Shown: one piece after another, positions 49,467-58,596 of the stretch
Layout: each line of letters opens with the position of its first letter
How positions within the stretch are numbered: the stretch's first letter is position 1
DNA from: Streptomyces davaonensis JCM 4913
GTDB lineage: Bacteria; Actinomycetota; Actinomycetes; Streptomycetales; Streptomycetaceae
Length of the DNA: 64,000 bases
Assembly (NCBI RefSeq): GCF_000349325.1
Contig: NC_020504.1
Location: forward strand, 1,116,001-1,180,000
Direction of reading: 5' to 3'
Notes under the pieces: model-generated
Databases searched by the model: none
What the model was told of the DNA's origin: nothing
Seen by the model: the letters and a program-made list of their open reading frames with translations, nothing else
Translations under genes and position numbers: made by a program

Positions 49467-50357
49467 ATGGCCGGGGACGAGGCGCTGGCGCGGCGGTTCG
49501 AGGCGGAGCGGGGGCGGCTGCGGGCCATCGCCCACCGGCTGCTGGGCTCGCCCGACCAGGCGGACGACGCCGTGCAGGAGGCCTGGCTGCGGCTGGTCCG
49601 CACCGGTGACGACGGCATCGAGAGCCTGTCGGCCTGGCTGACCACGGTCGTCTCCCGGATCTGCCTCGACATGCTCCGCGCCCCCTCGGCACGGCGCGAG
49701 GAGCCGTTCGGGGAGCGGCCGCCGGAGCGGGGCGCCGCCGCGGGCGGCCCGGAGGACACGGCGGTCCTCGGGGACTCGGTGGGGCTCGCCCTGCTGGTCG
49801 TCCTGGACCGGCTCGGCCCGGCCGAACGGGTCGCCTTCGTGCTGCACGACCTCTTCGGCGTGCCCTTCGACCGGATCGCCCCGGTCGTGGACCGCTCCCT
49901 GCCCGCCGCGAAGAAGCTGGCCAGCCGCGCCCGCCACAAGGTGCGGGGCACACCCGTGGTGCACGGCGCCGAACTCGACCGCCACCGACGCGTCGTCGAG
50001 GCGTTCCTGGCCGCCGCGCAGGGCGGGGACCTGGGCGCGCTGCTCGACGTCCTCGCCCCCGACGTGGTGCGCCACGCGGACCCCGCGGCGCTTCCGCCCG
50101 GGATGGCACCCGAGCTGCGCGGCGCCCGGGCCGTCGCGGAGGGGACGGTCCTGCTGCGGGACCGCTCCCGGTACGCGGCGGTGGCCCTCCTCGACGGCCG
50201 GGTCGGCATCGTCGTAGCCCCGCACGGGCGGCTGCGGGTCGCCCTGACGGTCGGTGTCGAGGGCGAGCGGATCACCGCGTACGAGGTGATCGCCGACCCG
50301 GAGCGGCTGCGCCGTACCGAGGTGGCCGTCCTCGATCCGGCCGGGCTCGGCGGATAG
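49467..50357 (+). CDS. SigJ-type ECF RNA polymerase sigma factor with SnoaL-like tail
   Basis: This 296-residue sigma factor has region 2 (about 8-75: LARRFEAERGRLRAIAHRLLGSPDQADDAVQEAWLRL), region 4 (about 110-165: LGPAERVAFVLHDLFGVPFDRIAPVV) and a SnoaL-like C-terminus (180-290). It resembles SigJ rather than the ECF41 protein at 28 kb, lacking the WLPEP and NPDKL motifs. The divergent azoreductase is a plausible target. No anti-sigma gene is present, as is usual for SnoaL-tailed ECF proteins. Confidence 0.9.
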   Translation: MAGDEALARRFEAERGRLRAIAHRLLGSPDQADDAVQEAWLRLVRTGDDGIESLSAWLTTVVSRICLDMLRAPSARREEPFGERPPERGAAAGGPEDTAVLGDSVGLALLVVLDRLGPAERVAFVLHDLFGVPFDRIAPVVDRSLPAAKKLASRARHKVRGTPVVHGAELDRHRRVVEAFLAAAQGGDLGALLDVLAPDVVRHADPAALPPGMAPELRGARAVAEGTVLLRDRSRYAAVALLDGRVGIVVAPHGRLRVALTVGVEGERITAYEVIADPERLRRTEVAVLDPAGLGG

Positions 50358-50429
50358 GTGGATGAAACGCGCACGCATCTGTGTTGTGGGAGAAAGCCAG
50401 TCGCGGAACACGACCGATGGGACGATGCC

Positions 50430-50879
50430 ATGCCTCTTGACGGCGAGTACGAACCCAGCCCGACCCAGTGGGTGCGCGAGCAGGTGGAGCTGTACGAGAA
50501 GTCCGGCGGCACCGAGGGGACGACGCTGCGCGACACCGGGCTGCCGGTGATCCTGCTGACCACGCGGGGCGTGAAGAGCGGGAAGATCCGCAAGACGCCG
50601 CTGATGCGGGTCGAGCACGAGGGCCGGTACGCGGCGGTCGCCTCGCTGGGCGGGGCGCCCAAGCACCCGGTCTGGTACCACAACGTCAAGGCCGATCCCC
50701 TGGTGGAGCTCCAGGACGGGGCGGGGAAGCGGGACATGACGGCCCGTGAGGTCACCGGTGCGGAGAAGGCCCAGTGGTGGGCGCGCGCCGTCGCGGCGTA
50801 TCCGCCGTACGCCGACTACCAGCAAAGGACCGAGCGGGAGATCCCGGTGTTCGTGCTGGAGCCGGTCGACGGGGACTGA
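50430..50879 (+). CDS. Deazaflavin (F420)-dependent nitroreductase (Ddn-like)
   Basis: This 149-residue protein belongs to the split-barrel F420H2-dependent quinone reductase/nitroreductase family. The motif [20 protein letters not shown] and the segment [18 protein letters not shown] are characteristic (Ddn of M. tuberculosis has the same form). These enzymes protect against quinones. ATG 50430 is favoured; longer ORF starts are less convincing. It follows the sigma gene by 70 bases and may be in the same redox group. Confidence 0.9.
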   Translation: MPLDGEYEPSPTQWVREQVELYEKSGGTEGTTLRDTGLPVILLTTRGVKSGKIRKTPLMRVEHEGRYAAVASLGGAPKHPVWYHNVKADPLVELQDGAGKRDMTAREVTGAEKAQWWARAVAAYPPYADYQQRTEREIPVFVLEPVDGD

Positions 50880-50943
50880 CCGACCGCCGCGGAAAATCTT
50901 CGCCCCGGGACGCATGAACCCGCGTCCGCCGGGCACCCGAGCG

Positions 50944-51912
50944 TCAGGCCCCGCCGCGCTCCCCCGTCGCGGCGGGGCTCTGCCGTGCCTCCTGGGCGGC
51001 CCGGTCGGTGATGTCCAGGAAGATCTGCTCGGCCTCGGGCACGGCGTCGGCAACGGTCCGTTTGATCCGGACGGCGACCTCTTCGACCCGCTCGCTGTCC
51101 AGGCCCGGCACCAGGTCCACCCGGGCAGCCACCAGCGCGGTCTCCAGGCCCGTCTTCATGGTGAACAGCGCCTCCACGCTGTCGATCTCGGGCTGTTCCC
51201 CGAGCAGGCACCGGATCCGCTCCGCCGCCTCGGGATCGGCGGCCTCGCCGATGAGCCGGTCGCGGGCGTCCCGGCCCAGCCGGTAGGCCACGTACACCAG
51301 CAGCGCACCGATGGCGAGGGAGGCGGCGGCCTCGTACACCACCTGCCCGGTCACCATGTGCAGGGCCATACCGGTCAGGGCGAGGGTGACGCCGAGGACC
51401 GCGGTGCCGTCCTCCGCGACGACGGTGCGCAGCGCCGGGTCGCGCAGGCCACCGTCGGCGAGGCCGCCGTGGCGGTGCGCCTGGTACAGGGCGCGGGCGA
51501 GTGAGGTCCCCTCGGCGAGCAGTGCGACGCCGAGGACGATCAGGCCCGCCACATAGCCCTCCAGCTTCTCCTCGGTGCCGTCGCGCAGGGCTTCGAAGCC
51601 CTGGAAGAAGGAGAAGCAGCCGCCCATCACGAAGATCCCCACGGCGGCGAGCAGCGCCCAGAAGAAGCGTTCCTTGCCGTAGCCGAAGGGGTGGCGCAGG
51701 TCGGCCGGTCGGCGGCTGCGGTGCAGCGCGGCGAGCAGGAAGACCTCGTTCACGCTGTCGGCCACCGAGTGCGCCGCCTCCGACAGCAGCGCGGGCGACT
51801 GGGCGATCAGCCCGCCGACGGCCTTGGCCACGGCGATGACCAGATTGGCCGCGAGGGCCACCAGCACGGTGACCCGCGTCCTGCGGTCCGCCCTCGTCGT
51901 CCTCCGGGTCAT
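50944..51912 (-). CDS. CDF-family cation efflux transporter
   Basis: This 322-residue membrane protein has six hydrophobic helices and a C-terminal cytoplasmic domain (about 225-310). The metal-binding helix-2 motif is EAAHSVADS (H-x-x-x-D), and the helix-5 motif is VVAEDGTAVLG (usually HxxxD). The family exports Zn2+, Fe2+ or other divalent ions by proton antiport. Glu/Asp in place of His in the second site suggests a Zn/Fe/Mn range. No regulator is adjacent. Confidence 0.9.
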   Translation of the reverse strand: MTRRTTRADRRTRVTVLVALAANLVIAVAKAVGGLIAQSPALLSEAAHSVADSVNEVFLLAALHRSRRPADLRHPFGYGKERFFWALLAAVGIFVMGGCFSFFQGFEALRDGTEEKLEGYVAGLIVLGVALLAEGTSLARALYQAHRHGGLADGGLRDPALRTVVAEDGTAVLGVTLALTGMALHMVTGQVVYEAAASLAIGALLVYVAYRLGRDARDRLIGEAADPEAAERIRCLLGEQPEIDSVEALFTMKTGLETALVAARVDLVPGLDSERVEEVAVRIKRTVADAVPEAEQIFLDITDRAAQEARQSPAATGERGGA

Positions 51913-52003
51913 CTACGCCGACTGCCCAGGAAGGGTCGGATCACACCGTGCCGCCGGCCGGAATCGGGGGACCCGGTGGGAGTCCGACGAGGAGGAGAGC
52001 GCC

Positions 52004-53017
52004 ATGCCCGACGACGACGGCAACGCGGCGTACGGTCACACCTCGTTCACCCGGTCCGCGAGCCATTTCACCGACCGGATCACCGCCGACGGCCGGGACG
52101 GCTGGCCGGTGGAGGCGGGCCGCTACCGGCTGGTCGTCAGCCGCGCCTGTCCGTGGGCGAGCCGGGCGGTGATCTCCCGGCGGCTGCTCGGTCTGGAGGG
52201 CGCGCTGTCGATGGCCGTCGCCGACCCCATCCAGGACGACCGCAGCTGGCGCTTCACCCTCGACCGGGACGGCCGCGACCCCGTGCTCGGCATCCGCTTC
52301 CTCGCCGAGGCCTACGAGGCGCGGGAGAAAGGCGCGCCGGGCGGCGTGAGCGTACCAGCGGTGGTGGACGTGCCGAGCGGGAAGCTGGTCACCAACGACT
52401 ACCAGCGGCTCACCCTGGACCTCGCCACCGAGTGGCGTGACCTGCACCGGGAAGGGGCGCCGGACCTGTACCCGAGGGAGCTGCGGGAGGAGATCGACAC
52501 GGTGATGGCGGAGGTGTACGCGGACGTCAACAACGGGGTGTACAAGGCCGGGTTCGCCGTGGAGCAGGGGGAGTACGAGTCGGCCTGCGCGGGGGTGTTC
52601 CGGCGGCTGGAGCTGCTGTCGCGGCGGCTCGCGGGGCGGCGGTATCTGGTCGGCTACACGATCACCGAGGCGGACGTCCGGCTGTTCACCACGCTGGTGC
52701 GGTTCGACGCCGTCTATCACGGCCACTTCAAGTGCAACCGGTGGAAACTGACGGAGAATCCGGTGCTGTGGGCGTACGCTCGCGATCTCTACCAGACGCC
52801 GGGATTCGGTGACACCGTCGACTTCGACCACATCAAACGGCACTACTACCAGGTGCACACCGGTATCAATCCGACCCGCATCGTGCCCCTCGGCCCTGAC
52901 CTGTCCGGCTGGCGGAGCCCGCATGATCGCGAGAGGCTGGGCGGTCGGCCCTTCGGCACCGGAACCCCGCCCGGTCCGGTGCCCGCGGCCGAGGTGGTTC
53001 CGGCCCTGACCGCATAG
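52004..53017 (+). CDS. Glutathionyl-hydroquinone reductase (Xi-class GST)
   Basis: This 337-residue protein is of the ECM4/YqjG family. The N-terminal thioredoxin-like domain has the catalytic Cys in SRACPWASR (about residue 49). The C-terminal helical domain has FKCNRWKLTENP and ADVRLFTTLVRFDAVYHGHFKCN. In other bacteria it reduces glutathionyl-hydroquinones; streptomycetes use mycothiol instead, so the substrate may be a mycothiol adduct. ATG 52004 follows GGAGGAG. It is probably co-transcribed with the DUF4235 gene. Confidence 0.92.
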   Translation: MPDDDGNAAYGHTSFTRSASHFTDRITADGRDGWPVEAGRYRLVVSRACPWASRAVISRRLLGLEGALSMAVADPIQDDRSWRFTLDRDGRDPVLGIRFLAEAYEAREKGAPGGVSVPAVVDVPSGKLVTNDYQRLTLDLATEWRDLHREGAPDLYPRELREEIDTVMAEVYADVNNGVYKAGFAVEQGEYESACAGVFRRLELLSRRLAGRRYLVGYTITEADVRLFTTLVRFDAVYHGHFKCNRWKLTENPVLWAYARDLYQTPGFGDTVDFDHIKRHYYQVHTGINPTRIVPLGPDLSGWRSPHDRERLGGRPFGTGTPPGPVPAAEVVPALTA

Positions 53018-53026
53018 GAGGCAGAC

Positions 53027-53359
53027 GTGGCCAAGCAGAAGCAGCAGAAGCTCAAACTCCCCCTCGCCTACAAGCCCCTCGGGTTCGTGATCGGCTGGGT
53101 GGGCGGCACGCTCGCGGGCCTCGTCTTCCAGACGACCTGGAAGGCGATCCGGCACGAGGACGACGCCCCCGATCCCCTGGACCGGGACCGCGGCTGGGGC
53201 GAGGTGCTGCTGGCCGCCGCCCTCCAGGGCGCCATCTTCGCGGTGGTCCGCAGCGCCGTGAACCGCACCGGCGCGAAGGCCGTGGAGCGGTCCACGGGCG
53301 TGTGGCCGTCCGGCGACGCCAAGAAGGACGCCAAGAAGAAGGAGAAGGCCGAGGCCTAA
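53027..53359 (+). CDS. DUF4235 membrane protein
   Basis: This 110-residue protein has two predicted membrane segments (about 16-36, LGFVIGWVGGTLAGLVFQT; and 58-75, LLAAALQGAIFAVVRSAV) with Lys-rich ends. DUF4235 proteins are small actinobacterial membrane proteins of unknown function. GTG 53027 has AGGAGG overlapping the preceding stop. The 3' end overlaps the convergent VOC gene by four bases. Confidence 0.9.
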   Translation: MAKQKQQKLKLPLAYKPLGFVIGWVGGTLAGLVFQTTWKAIRHEDDAPDPLDRDRGWGEVLLAAALQGAIFAVVRSAVNRTGAKAVERSTGVWPSGDAKKDAKKKEKAEA

Positions 53360-53748
53360 CCCTGCTTCGGTGCCGTCGGTGGGACGCGGCGCAGGGTGAA
53401 GGAGTGGCCGGCCGGGTCGGCGTAGCCGCGTTCCTCGAACGGGCCCGCGGCGTCCCTGGTGTCCAGTGGGCGGCCGCCCAGGCCGACCACCCGGCGCTCG
53501 GCCTCGTCCAGGTCCGCCACCACGAAGTCCAGGTGGACCTGGAAGGAGTCCTCCGGGCGCGGCCAGCTCGGCGGGGCCGCGCCCATGTCACGGCGGAACG
53601 CCAGCCGGGTGCCGTCGGCGCCCCTGATCTCCACGCGGTTGGCGCTCGCATGGGTCTGCTCGGCCTCCAGCAGCGCCTTGTAGAACACGGCGAGCATCTC
53701 GGGCTCGGCGCAGTCGAGCACCACCACGCCTGCTTTCACCAGTGCCAT
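53356..53748 (-). CDS. VOC-family (glyoxalase-like) protein
   Basis: This 130-residue protein is a single VOC domain pair: VVVLDCAEPEMLAVFYKALL at the start and LDFVVADLDEAERRVVGLGGRP in the second half. Metal-binding His and Glu typical of the fold are not firmly located. It could be an isomerase, dioxygenase or resistance protein. It ends inside the DUF4235 gene by four bases. Confidence 0.88.
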   Translation of the reverse strand: MALVKAGVVVLDCAEPEMLAVFYKALLEAEQTHASANRVEIRGADGTRLAFRRDMGAAPPSWPRPEDSFQVHLDFVVADLDEAERRVVGLGGRPLDTRDAAGPFEERGYADPAGHSFTLRRVPPTAPKQG

Positions 53749-53827
53749 GTCTCCTCCGTACGGTCGCGGGCGCGGGGCCGAACCGCCCCGCCGCCCTCCA
53801 CCGTCCGGTTAACCCGGCCGGGCGGAA

Positions 53828-54292
53828 TCAGTCCGCGACCAGCCAGGTGCCGTCGCGCATCAGTTGCCGCCCGGACAGCTCGTTCGCCTCGCGCCAGGCC
53901 TGGACGCGCTGGGGCCGCACCCGGAAGTAGAGGTAGTCCGTGGTGAGTTCGCGGGGGTCGAAGCCGGTCGTGGCGGCGAACCGATCCCCTTCCCCTTCGC
54001 GCAGTTCGGCCGCGGTGAGAGCGTCGACCGTGCCCTCGATCATCACCACGTCCCGCGTCGGCCCGAGGCCCAGCCGTACCGTGCCGGTCGCCTTCAGGTT
54101 CCGTCCGGTGGGGCTGGCGGCCGGAGTCGCGAGCAGCAGCGTCTCGCCGTCCCAGAGGAAGGACAGCGGTACGAGGTAGGGTGCGCCGCCTTCGGCCGAG
54201 GCGGTGGCGACCCACACGTCCTCGTCGTGCTCCAGCCGGTTGAGGGTGTCGAGCTTGCGCTGCTTCGCGGGACGTGCGGGCGGCGGGGTCAT
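53828..54292 (-). CDS. PPOX-class pyridoxamine-oxidase-like/F420 split-barrel protein
   Basis: This 154-residue protein has the split beta-barrel of the pyridoxamine 5'-phosphate oxidase superfamily. A conserved start (LNRLEHDEDVWVATASAEGGAPYLVPLSFLWDG) and the segment RNLKATGTVRLGLG are clear. Such proteins bind FMN or F420 and reduce diverse compounds. The cofactor is not determinable here. A convincing ribosome site is missing, but ATG 54292 is the natural start. Confidence 0.87.
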   Translation of the reverse strand: MTPPPARPAKQRKLDTLNRLEHDEDVWVATASAEGGAPYLVPLSFLWDGETLLLATPAASPTGRNLKATGTVRLGLGPTRDVVMIEGTVDALTAAELREGEGDRFAATTGFDPRELTTDYLYFRVRPQRVQAWREANELSGRQLMRDGTWLVAD

Positions 54293-54353
54293 GGTGGGAC
54301 AGCCTCCTGTCGGGACGTGGGCAGTGGGCGCCGACCAGTCTGGCAGCGGGCGA

Positions 54354-55067
54354 TCACGTCCGTCCCAGGATTTCCGCCAGCCGCGCCGCGGCCGCGCTCA
54401 GCAGCAGGTCCAGCGCCGCCGGATACGAGCTGAGCCGCATGTCGGCGACCAGATGCCGGGCCGTCGCCGCGATGTGCGGGTGGGTGTCGGCGGGCAGCCG
54501 GGCGTACGTCGCCTTCCATACCGCGCTCTCGGCGTCCCGGGCAGCCTTGGGCAGGGCCGTGCTCGCCGAGTCCAGGGCTCCGAAGGCGAGGGCCTGGTCG
54601 ACGAAGGCGTGATAGACGCGCACCGCCTCGGCGTCCGGGAAACCGGCCTCGCGCAGCACGCCGAGGATGGTCTCCACGGCCTGGATCTCATGCTCGCGCC
54701 CGGTCACCCGGTAGGCGCTGAGCACGGCGGCCCGGGGCTGCGCGAGCGCCCCCGCGTGCATCCGCAGGCCCAGGTCGCGCAGGTCGGCGAGCCAGTCGCC
54801 GGTGGGCCGCCAGGTGCGCAGGGTACGGCCGATCAGCTCGTCGGCGACGGCCAGCAGCAGGTCGTCGGTGTGCCGGAAGTAGCGGTACAGGGAGCTGGGG
54901 TCGGCGCCTAGGGCGCGGCCCAGACGGCGCACGGACAGGGCCTCGGCGCCGTGCTCCTCGATCAGCCGCAACGCGGTGGCGACGATCAGCTCCTCGGACA
55001 GCACGACGCCCTGTTTGGTGGGGCGTCTGCGCCGCCGGTCGGCGGCCGGGACGACACGGTCGGTCAT
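54354..55067 (-). CDS. TetR-family repressor
   Basis: This 237-residue protein has a basic N-terminus and a helix-turn-helix at about 25-75 (LIVATALRLIEEHGAEALSVRRLGRALGADPSSLYRYFRHTDDLL). Its C-terminal domain has VYHAFVDQALAFGAL. It is divergent from the amino-acid permease gene, and a CAACA-C-TGTTG palindrome sits between, so it probably represses that permease and itself. Confidence 0.92.
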   Translation of the reverse strand: MTDRVVPAADRRRRRPTKQGVVLSEELIVATALRLIEEHGAEALSVRRLGRALGADPSSLYRYFRHTDDLLLAVADELIGRTLRTWRPTGDWLADLRDLGLRMHAGALAQPRAAVLSAYRVTGREHEIQAVETILGVLREAGFPDAEAVRVYHAFVDQALAFGALDSASTALPKAARDAESAVWKATYARLPADTHPHIAATARHLVADMRLSSYPAALDLLLSAAAARLAEILGRT

Positions 55068-55105
55068 GGCTGCTCCTCCCCGATCCCAGTGGGCGCACCT
55101 TATGA

Positions 55106-55116
55106 CAACACTGTTG
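55106..55116 (+). promoter_or_regulatory. Palindrome at permease promoter
   Basis: CAACA-C-TGTTG is a perfect 11-base palindrome overlapping a TTGACC -35-like element (55114-55119), 77 bases before the permease start. It is a plausible operator for the divergent TetR protein. Confidence 0.6.
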
Positions 55117-55192
55117 ACCTGTGAAGCGCACGGACAGTTTCATGTGCGGTCACCGGGGCCGACCAGGCCCCCTGGTGCGAGCGGAGCCCGCC

Positions 55193-56689
55193 ATGACCGA
55201 CACTCCCCCAGCCGTGGACCCACCTGTGCTGCGCAAGTCCCTCGGCGTCCTCGACGGCGTCGCCATCGCCGCGTCCAGTACGGCAGCCACCACCAGCATC
55301 GGCATCGGCCTCGGGGTCACCGCCGGGGTGGTCGGCCTGCATCTGCCGGCGATCATGCTGTTGGCGTTCCTGCCGGTGCTGGGCATCGCGGGCGCCTACA
55401 CCCGGCTCAATCGCGTCGAGCCGAACGCGGGCAACGGCTATGTGTGGGTGGGCCGTTCGCTCAACCCCTGGCTGGGCTTCATGGTCGGCTGGGTGAGCAT
55501 CGTGGCGACGGTGGCCTTCCTCGCGTACACCACGGCGGTCACCGGTTCGGCCCTCATCCAGCTCGCCGGGGACGCGGGGCTGCACCGCCTGGGCGGCCTT
55601 GACCTGGACCCCGGGTCGACCGCGCAGACCACCGCGGTGGGCATCGTGGTGCTGGTCGCGGTCACCCTCACGGCCGTCACCGGCGTCCGCAAGGCCGCCC
55701 GGCTCCAGGGCTGGCTGCTGGTCTTCGAGTACGTCGTCCTGCTGGGCTTCTGCGGATACGGCATCGTCACCGGACCGCACGACTTCAGCCTGAGCTGGTT
55801 CGACCCGTTCGCCGTCCCCTCCCCGACCGCGCTGGCGCAGGGCCTGCTGCTGTCGGTGTTCTGCTACTGGGGCTTCGAGGCGGCCTTCACCGTCACCGAG
55901 GAGGTCCGCGACCCCCGGGACGCCTCCCGGGCCGGCTTCACCACCCTGTTCACCATGCTGGCGCTGTTCCTGCTCGGCTCGGTCGCCTTCCAACGCGTCC
56001 TGTCGGAGGAGGAGTTGGCGGGCCATGGCGCCGAGGGGCTGGCCTTCTTCGGTGAGCGGCTGGCCGATCAGCCGCTGGCGGTACTGCCCCTGGTGGCGCT
56101 GATGTTCTCGGCGGTGGCCTCGCTCCAGGCGGGGGTGATCCCTGCGGCCCGCGGGATGTTCGCGATGAGCCGGGACCGTACGCTCGGGCCGGTGTGGTCC
56201 AAGGTCAGCCCCCGGTACGGGACCCCGGCCGCCGGGACACTGCTGATCGGCGCGCTCGCGGCGGCGGTCGCGACACTCGCCCTGGTGATCCCCCGACTCG
56301 CGGACATGATCATGGCGACGGTGAGCGCGGTGGGCATTGTGGTCGCCCTGTCCTACGCGCTCACCGCTCTCGCCGCGGCCGTCCGTTTCCGTGGGCTGCT
56401 GCGCGAGGACTGGCGGGAGGGGATGCGGGCGGTGGTGGTGCCCACGCTGAGTGCGCTGTCCCTGCTCGGGCTCGGCGGCTATCTCGGGTGGTCGTTCTAC
56501 ACCTCCGCGGACCACTTCGAAGTCAGCGCGGACAACGGCTGGTTCTTGCTCGCGACTCCGCTGGCGATGATCGCGTCCGGGTTCGTGGCTGCGGCGTGGG
56601 CGCGGTGGGTGCGGAAGTCTTCCTACTTCCGGACCGGACAAGGCACCAGTGCCGACGCGATGGAAGCGGAGTTGGTTGTGCCGCGATAG
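55193..56689 (+). CDS. APC-superfamily amino acid permease
   Basis: This 498-residue transporter has about 12-14 hydrophobic helices. The N-terminal segment SSTAATTSIGIGLG and the loop GLLLSVFCYWGFEAAFTVTEEVRDPRD are typical of APC-type amino acid or amine permeases. ATG 55193 has GGAG eight bases upstream. It is probably controlled by the divergent TetR repressor. Substrate class is inferred from family only. It is followed 98 bases later by an amidohydrolase gene, which may process the imported compound. Confidence 0.9.
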   Translation: MTDTPPAVDPPVLRKSLGVLDGVAIAASSTAATTSIGIGLGVTAGVVGLHLPAIMLLAFLPVLGIAGAYTRLNRVEPNAGNGYVWVGRSLNPWLGFMVGWVSIVATVAFLAYTTAVTGSALIQLAGDAGLHRLGGLDLDPGSTAQTTAVGIVVLVAVTLTAVTGVRKAARLQGWLLVFEYVVLLGFCGYGIVTGPHDFSLSWFDPFAVPSPTALAQGLLLSVFCYWGFEAAFTVTEEVRDPRDASRAGFTTLFTMLALFLLGSVAFQRVLSEEELAGHGAEGLAFFGERLADQPLAVLPLVALMFSAVASLQAGVIPAARGMFAMSRDRTLGPVWSKVSPRYGTPAAGTLLIGALAAAVATLALVIPRLADMIMATVSAVGIVVALSYALTALAAAVRFRGLLREDWREGMRAVVVPTLSALSLLGLGGYLGWSFYTSADHFEVSADNGWFLLATPLAMIASGFVAAAWARWVRKSSYFRTGQGTSADAMEAELVVPR

Positions 56690-56711
56690 GTCGTCGGTTC
56701 TGTGCGGCGGC

Positions 56712-56760
56712 GTTGTGGCTGGTCGCGCAGTTCCCCGCGCCCCTGACGGGGCGCTGCCGT
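56712..56760. repeat. Dispersed intergenic repeat, copy 2, with hairpin
   Basis: TTGTGGCTGGTCGCGCA followed by CCCCGCGCCCCTGACGGGGC matches the core of the copy at 37497-37565. It contains a GCGCCCC-TGAC-GGGGCGC hairpin, which probably also terminates the permease transcript. Confidence 0.65.
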
Positions 56761-56786
56761 CCCCCTAGTTGGTAAGGAACCCTCAC

Positions 56787-58418
56787 ATGCACGCAGATCT
56801 TCTCTTCGCCGGTGGTCCCGTCCTCACCCCGGACGGTCGTACCGCCACCGCCGTTGCCGTCGTCGGCGAGCGCATCGCCGCCGTAGGGCGTGAGGAGGTG
56901 TTGGAGCTTGTCGGGCCGGGGACCGAAGTGGTTGAGCTCGGGGGGCGGTTGTTGATGGCCGGGTTTCAGGATGCGCATGTGCATCCGGTGCCTGCGGGGC
57001 TTGAGATGACGCAGTGTGATCTGACCGGGGCGAAGACCGCGGCCGAGTCGGTTGCCGCCGTGCGGGCGTATGCCGAGGCGCATCCCGAGCGGGAGTGGAT
57101 CACCGGGGGCGGGTGGTCCATGGAGGCGTTCGAGGGGGGTACGCCTACGAAGGAGCTGCTCGACGCGGTGGTGCCGGACCGGCCGGTGTATCTGCCGAAC
57201 CGCGATCACCACGGTGCCTGGGTGAACAGCCGGGCGCTGGAACTCTCCGGGGTCACGCGCGACACGCCCGATCCGGCGGACGGTCGGATCGAGCGGGACT
57301 CGTCCGGTGAGCCGAGCGGGACGCTCCAGGAGGGGGCGATGCAATTGGTCGGGCGGCTCACTCCCCCGGCCACCAAGGATGATCGGCTCGCCGCGCTGCT
57401 GCACGCCCAGCGCCATCTGCACTCTCTCGGCATCACCGCCTGGCAGGACGCGCTCGTCGGGGACTTCCTCGGGATGGACGACCCGGCCGAGGCGTATGTC
57501 GCCGCCGCCCGCGACGGCTCGCTGACCGCGCGGGTGGTCGGCGCGTTGTGGTGGGACCGCGGACGTGGGGCCGAGCAGATCTCCGAACTCGTTGCGCGGC
57601 GCAGGGAGTTGGAGTGTGGCCGGTTCCGGGCCGGGACCGTGAAGCTGATGCTGGACGGGGTCGCCGAGAACGGCACGGCCGCGCTGCTGGAGCCGTATCT
57701 GGACGGCTGCGGGTGCGCCACCGCCAACCGGGGCACGAGCTTCGTCGATCCCGGTCAACTGCCCAAATACGTCACCGAGTTGGACGCCCTCGGTTTCCAG
57801 TGTCACTTCCATGCGCTGGGCGACCGGGCGGTGCGCGACGCACTGGACGCGATCGAGGCGGCGCGGGCGGCCAACGGGCCGAGCGACACGCGCCCCCACC
57901 TGGCACATCTTCAGGTCGTGCACCCGGGCGACGTGCCGCGGTTCGCCCGGCTCGGGGCGACGGCGAACATCCAGCCGCTGTGGGCCGCGCACGAACCGCA
58001 GATGGACGAGCTGACCATCCCCTTCCTCGGGCCCGAACGGGCCGGGTGGCAGTATCCGTTCGGCGCGCTGCTGCGCTCCGGCGCCCGGCTCGCGGCGGGC
58101 AGCGACTGGCCGGTCAGCAGCCCCGACCCGCTGGAGGGCGTCCATGTGGCGGTCAACCGGGTGGCGCCGGGGAGTGCCGGGCCGGTGTTCCTGCCCGGTG
58201 AACGCATCGGCCTCGCCGAGGCGTTGACCGCCTACACGGCCGGATCGGCGTATGTGAACCGTCTCGACGACACCGGAGTGGTGCGGCCGGGGGCGCTGGC
58301 GGATCTCGTGGTCCTGGACCGCGATCCGTTCGCCGCTCCCCCGGAGGAGATCGCGGCGGCGCGGGTGGCGCTGACGTTCGTGGGGGGCGAGCGAGTATAC
58401 GCAGCTCAAGTGGTTTGA
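56787..58418 (+). CDS. YtcJ-like metal-dependent amidohydrolase
   Basis: This 543-residue hydrolase has the binuclear metal fold of amidohydrolases. The motif DAHVHPVPAG lies near residue 65; later metal His residues are in CHFHALGDRA and LQVVHPGD, and the catalytic Asp is in AAGSDWPVSSPD. YtcJ-type enzymes hydrolyse formamide-like or N-acyl substrates. ATG 56787 has an AAGGAA site. Gene order suggests it acts on a compound imported by the upstream permease, which is an inference. Confidence 0.9.
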   Translation: MHADLLFAGGPVLTPDGRTATAVAVVGERIAAVGREEVLELVGPGTEVVELGGRLLMAGFQDAHVHPVPAGLEMTQCDLTGAKTAAESVAAVRAYAEAHPEREWITGGGWSMEAFEGGTPTKELLDAVVPDRPVYLPNRDHHGAWVNSRALELSGVTRDTPDPADGRIERDSSGEPSGTLQEGAMQLVGRLTPPATKDDRLAALLHAQRHLHSLGITAWQDALVGDFLGMDDPAEAYVAAARDGSLTARVVGALWWDRGRGAEQISELVARRRELECGRFRAGTVKLMLDGVAENGTAALLEPYLDGCGCATANRGTSFVDPGQLPKYVTELDALGFQCHFHALGDRAVRDALDAIEAARAANGPSDTRPHLAHLQVVHPGDVPRFARLGATANIQPLWAAHEPQMDELTIPFLGPERAGWQYPFGALLRSGARLAAGSDWPVSSPDPLEGVHVAVNRVAPGSAGPVFLPGERIGLAEALTAYTAGSAYVNRLDDTGVVRPGALADLVVLDRDPFAAPPEEIAAARVALTFVGGERVYAAQVV

Positions 58419-58596
58419 ACAGTAACGGATATCACGGTCGGGTCACGGTGTAGATCATTTACGCTCTGGGCAGTCTCGTTCCGCTTCTCGATTCAACTTA
58501 CGTATCGAGAAAGCGAGTTCGAATGAGTGGGCGGTCATGCGGCCGCCCACCGCAGGGCCGGGGGGACTCTGCGCTACGCCTCCCGAAAGGAAACGC

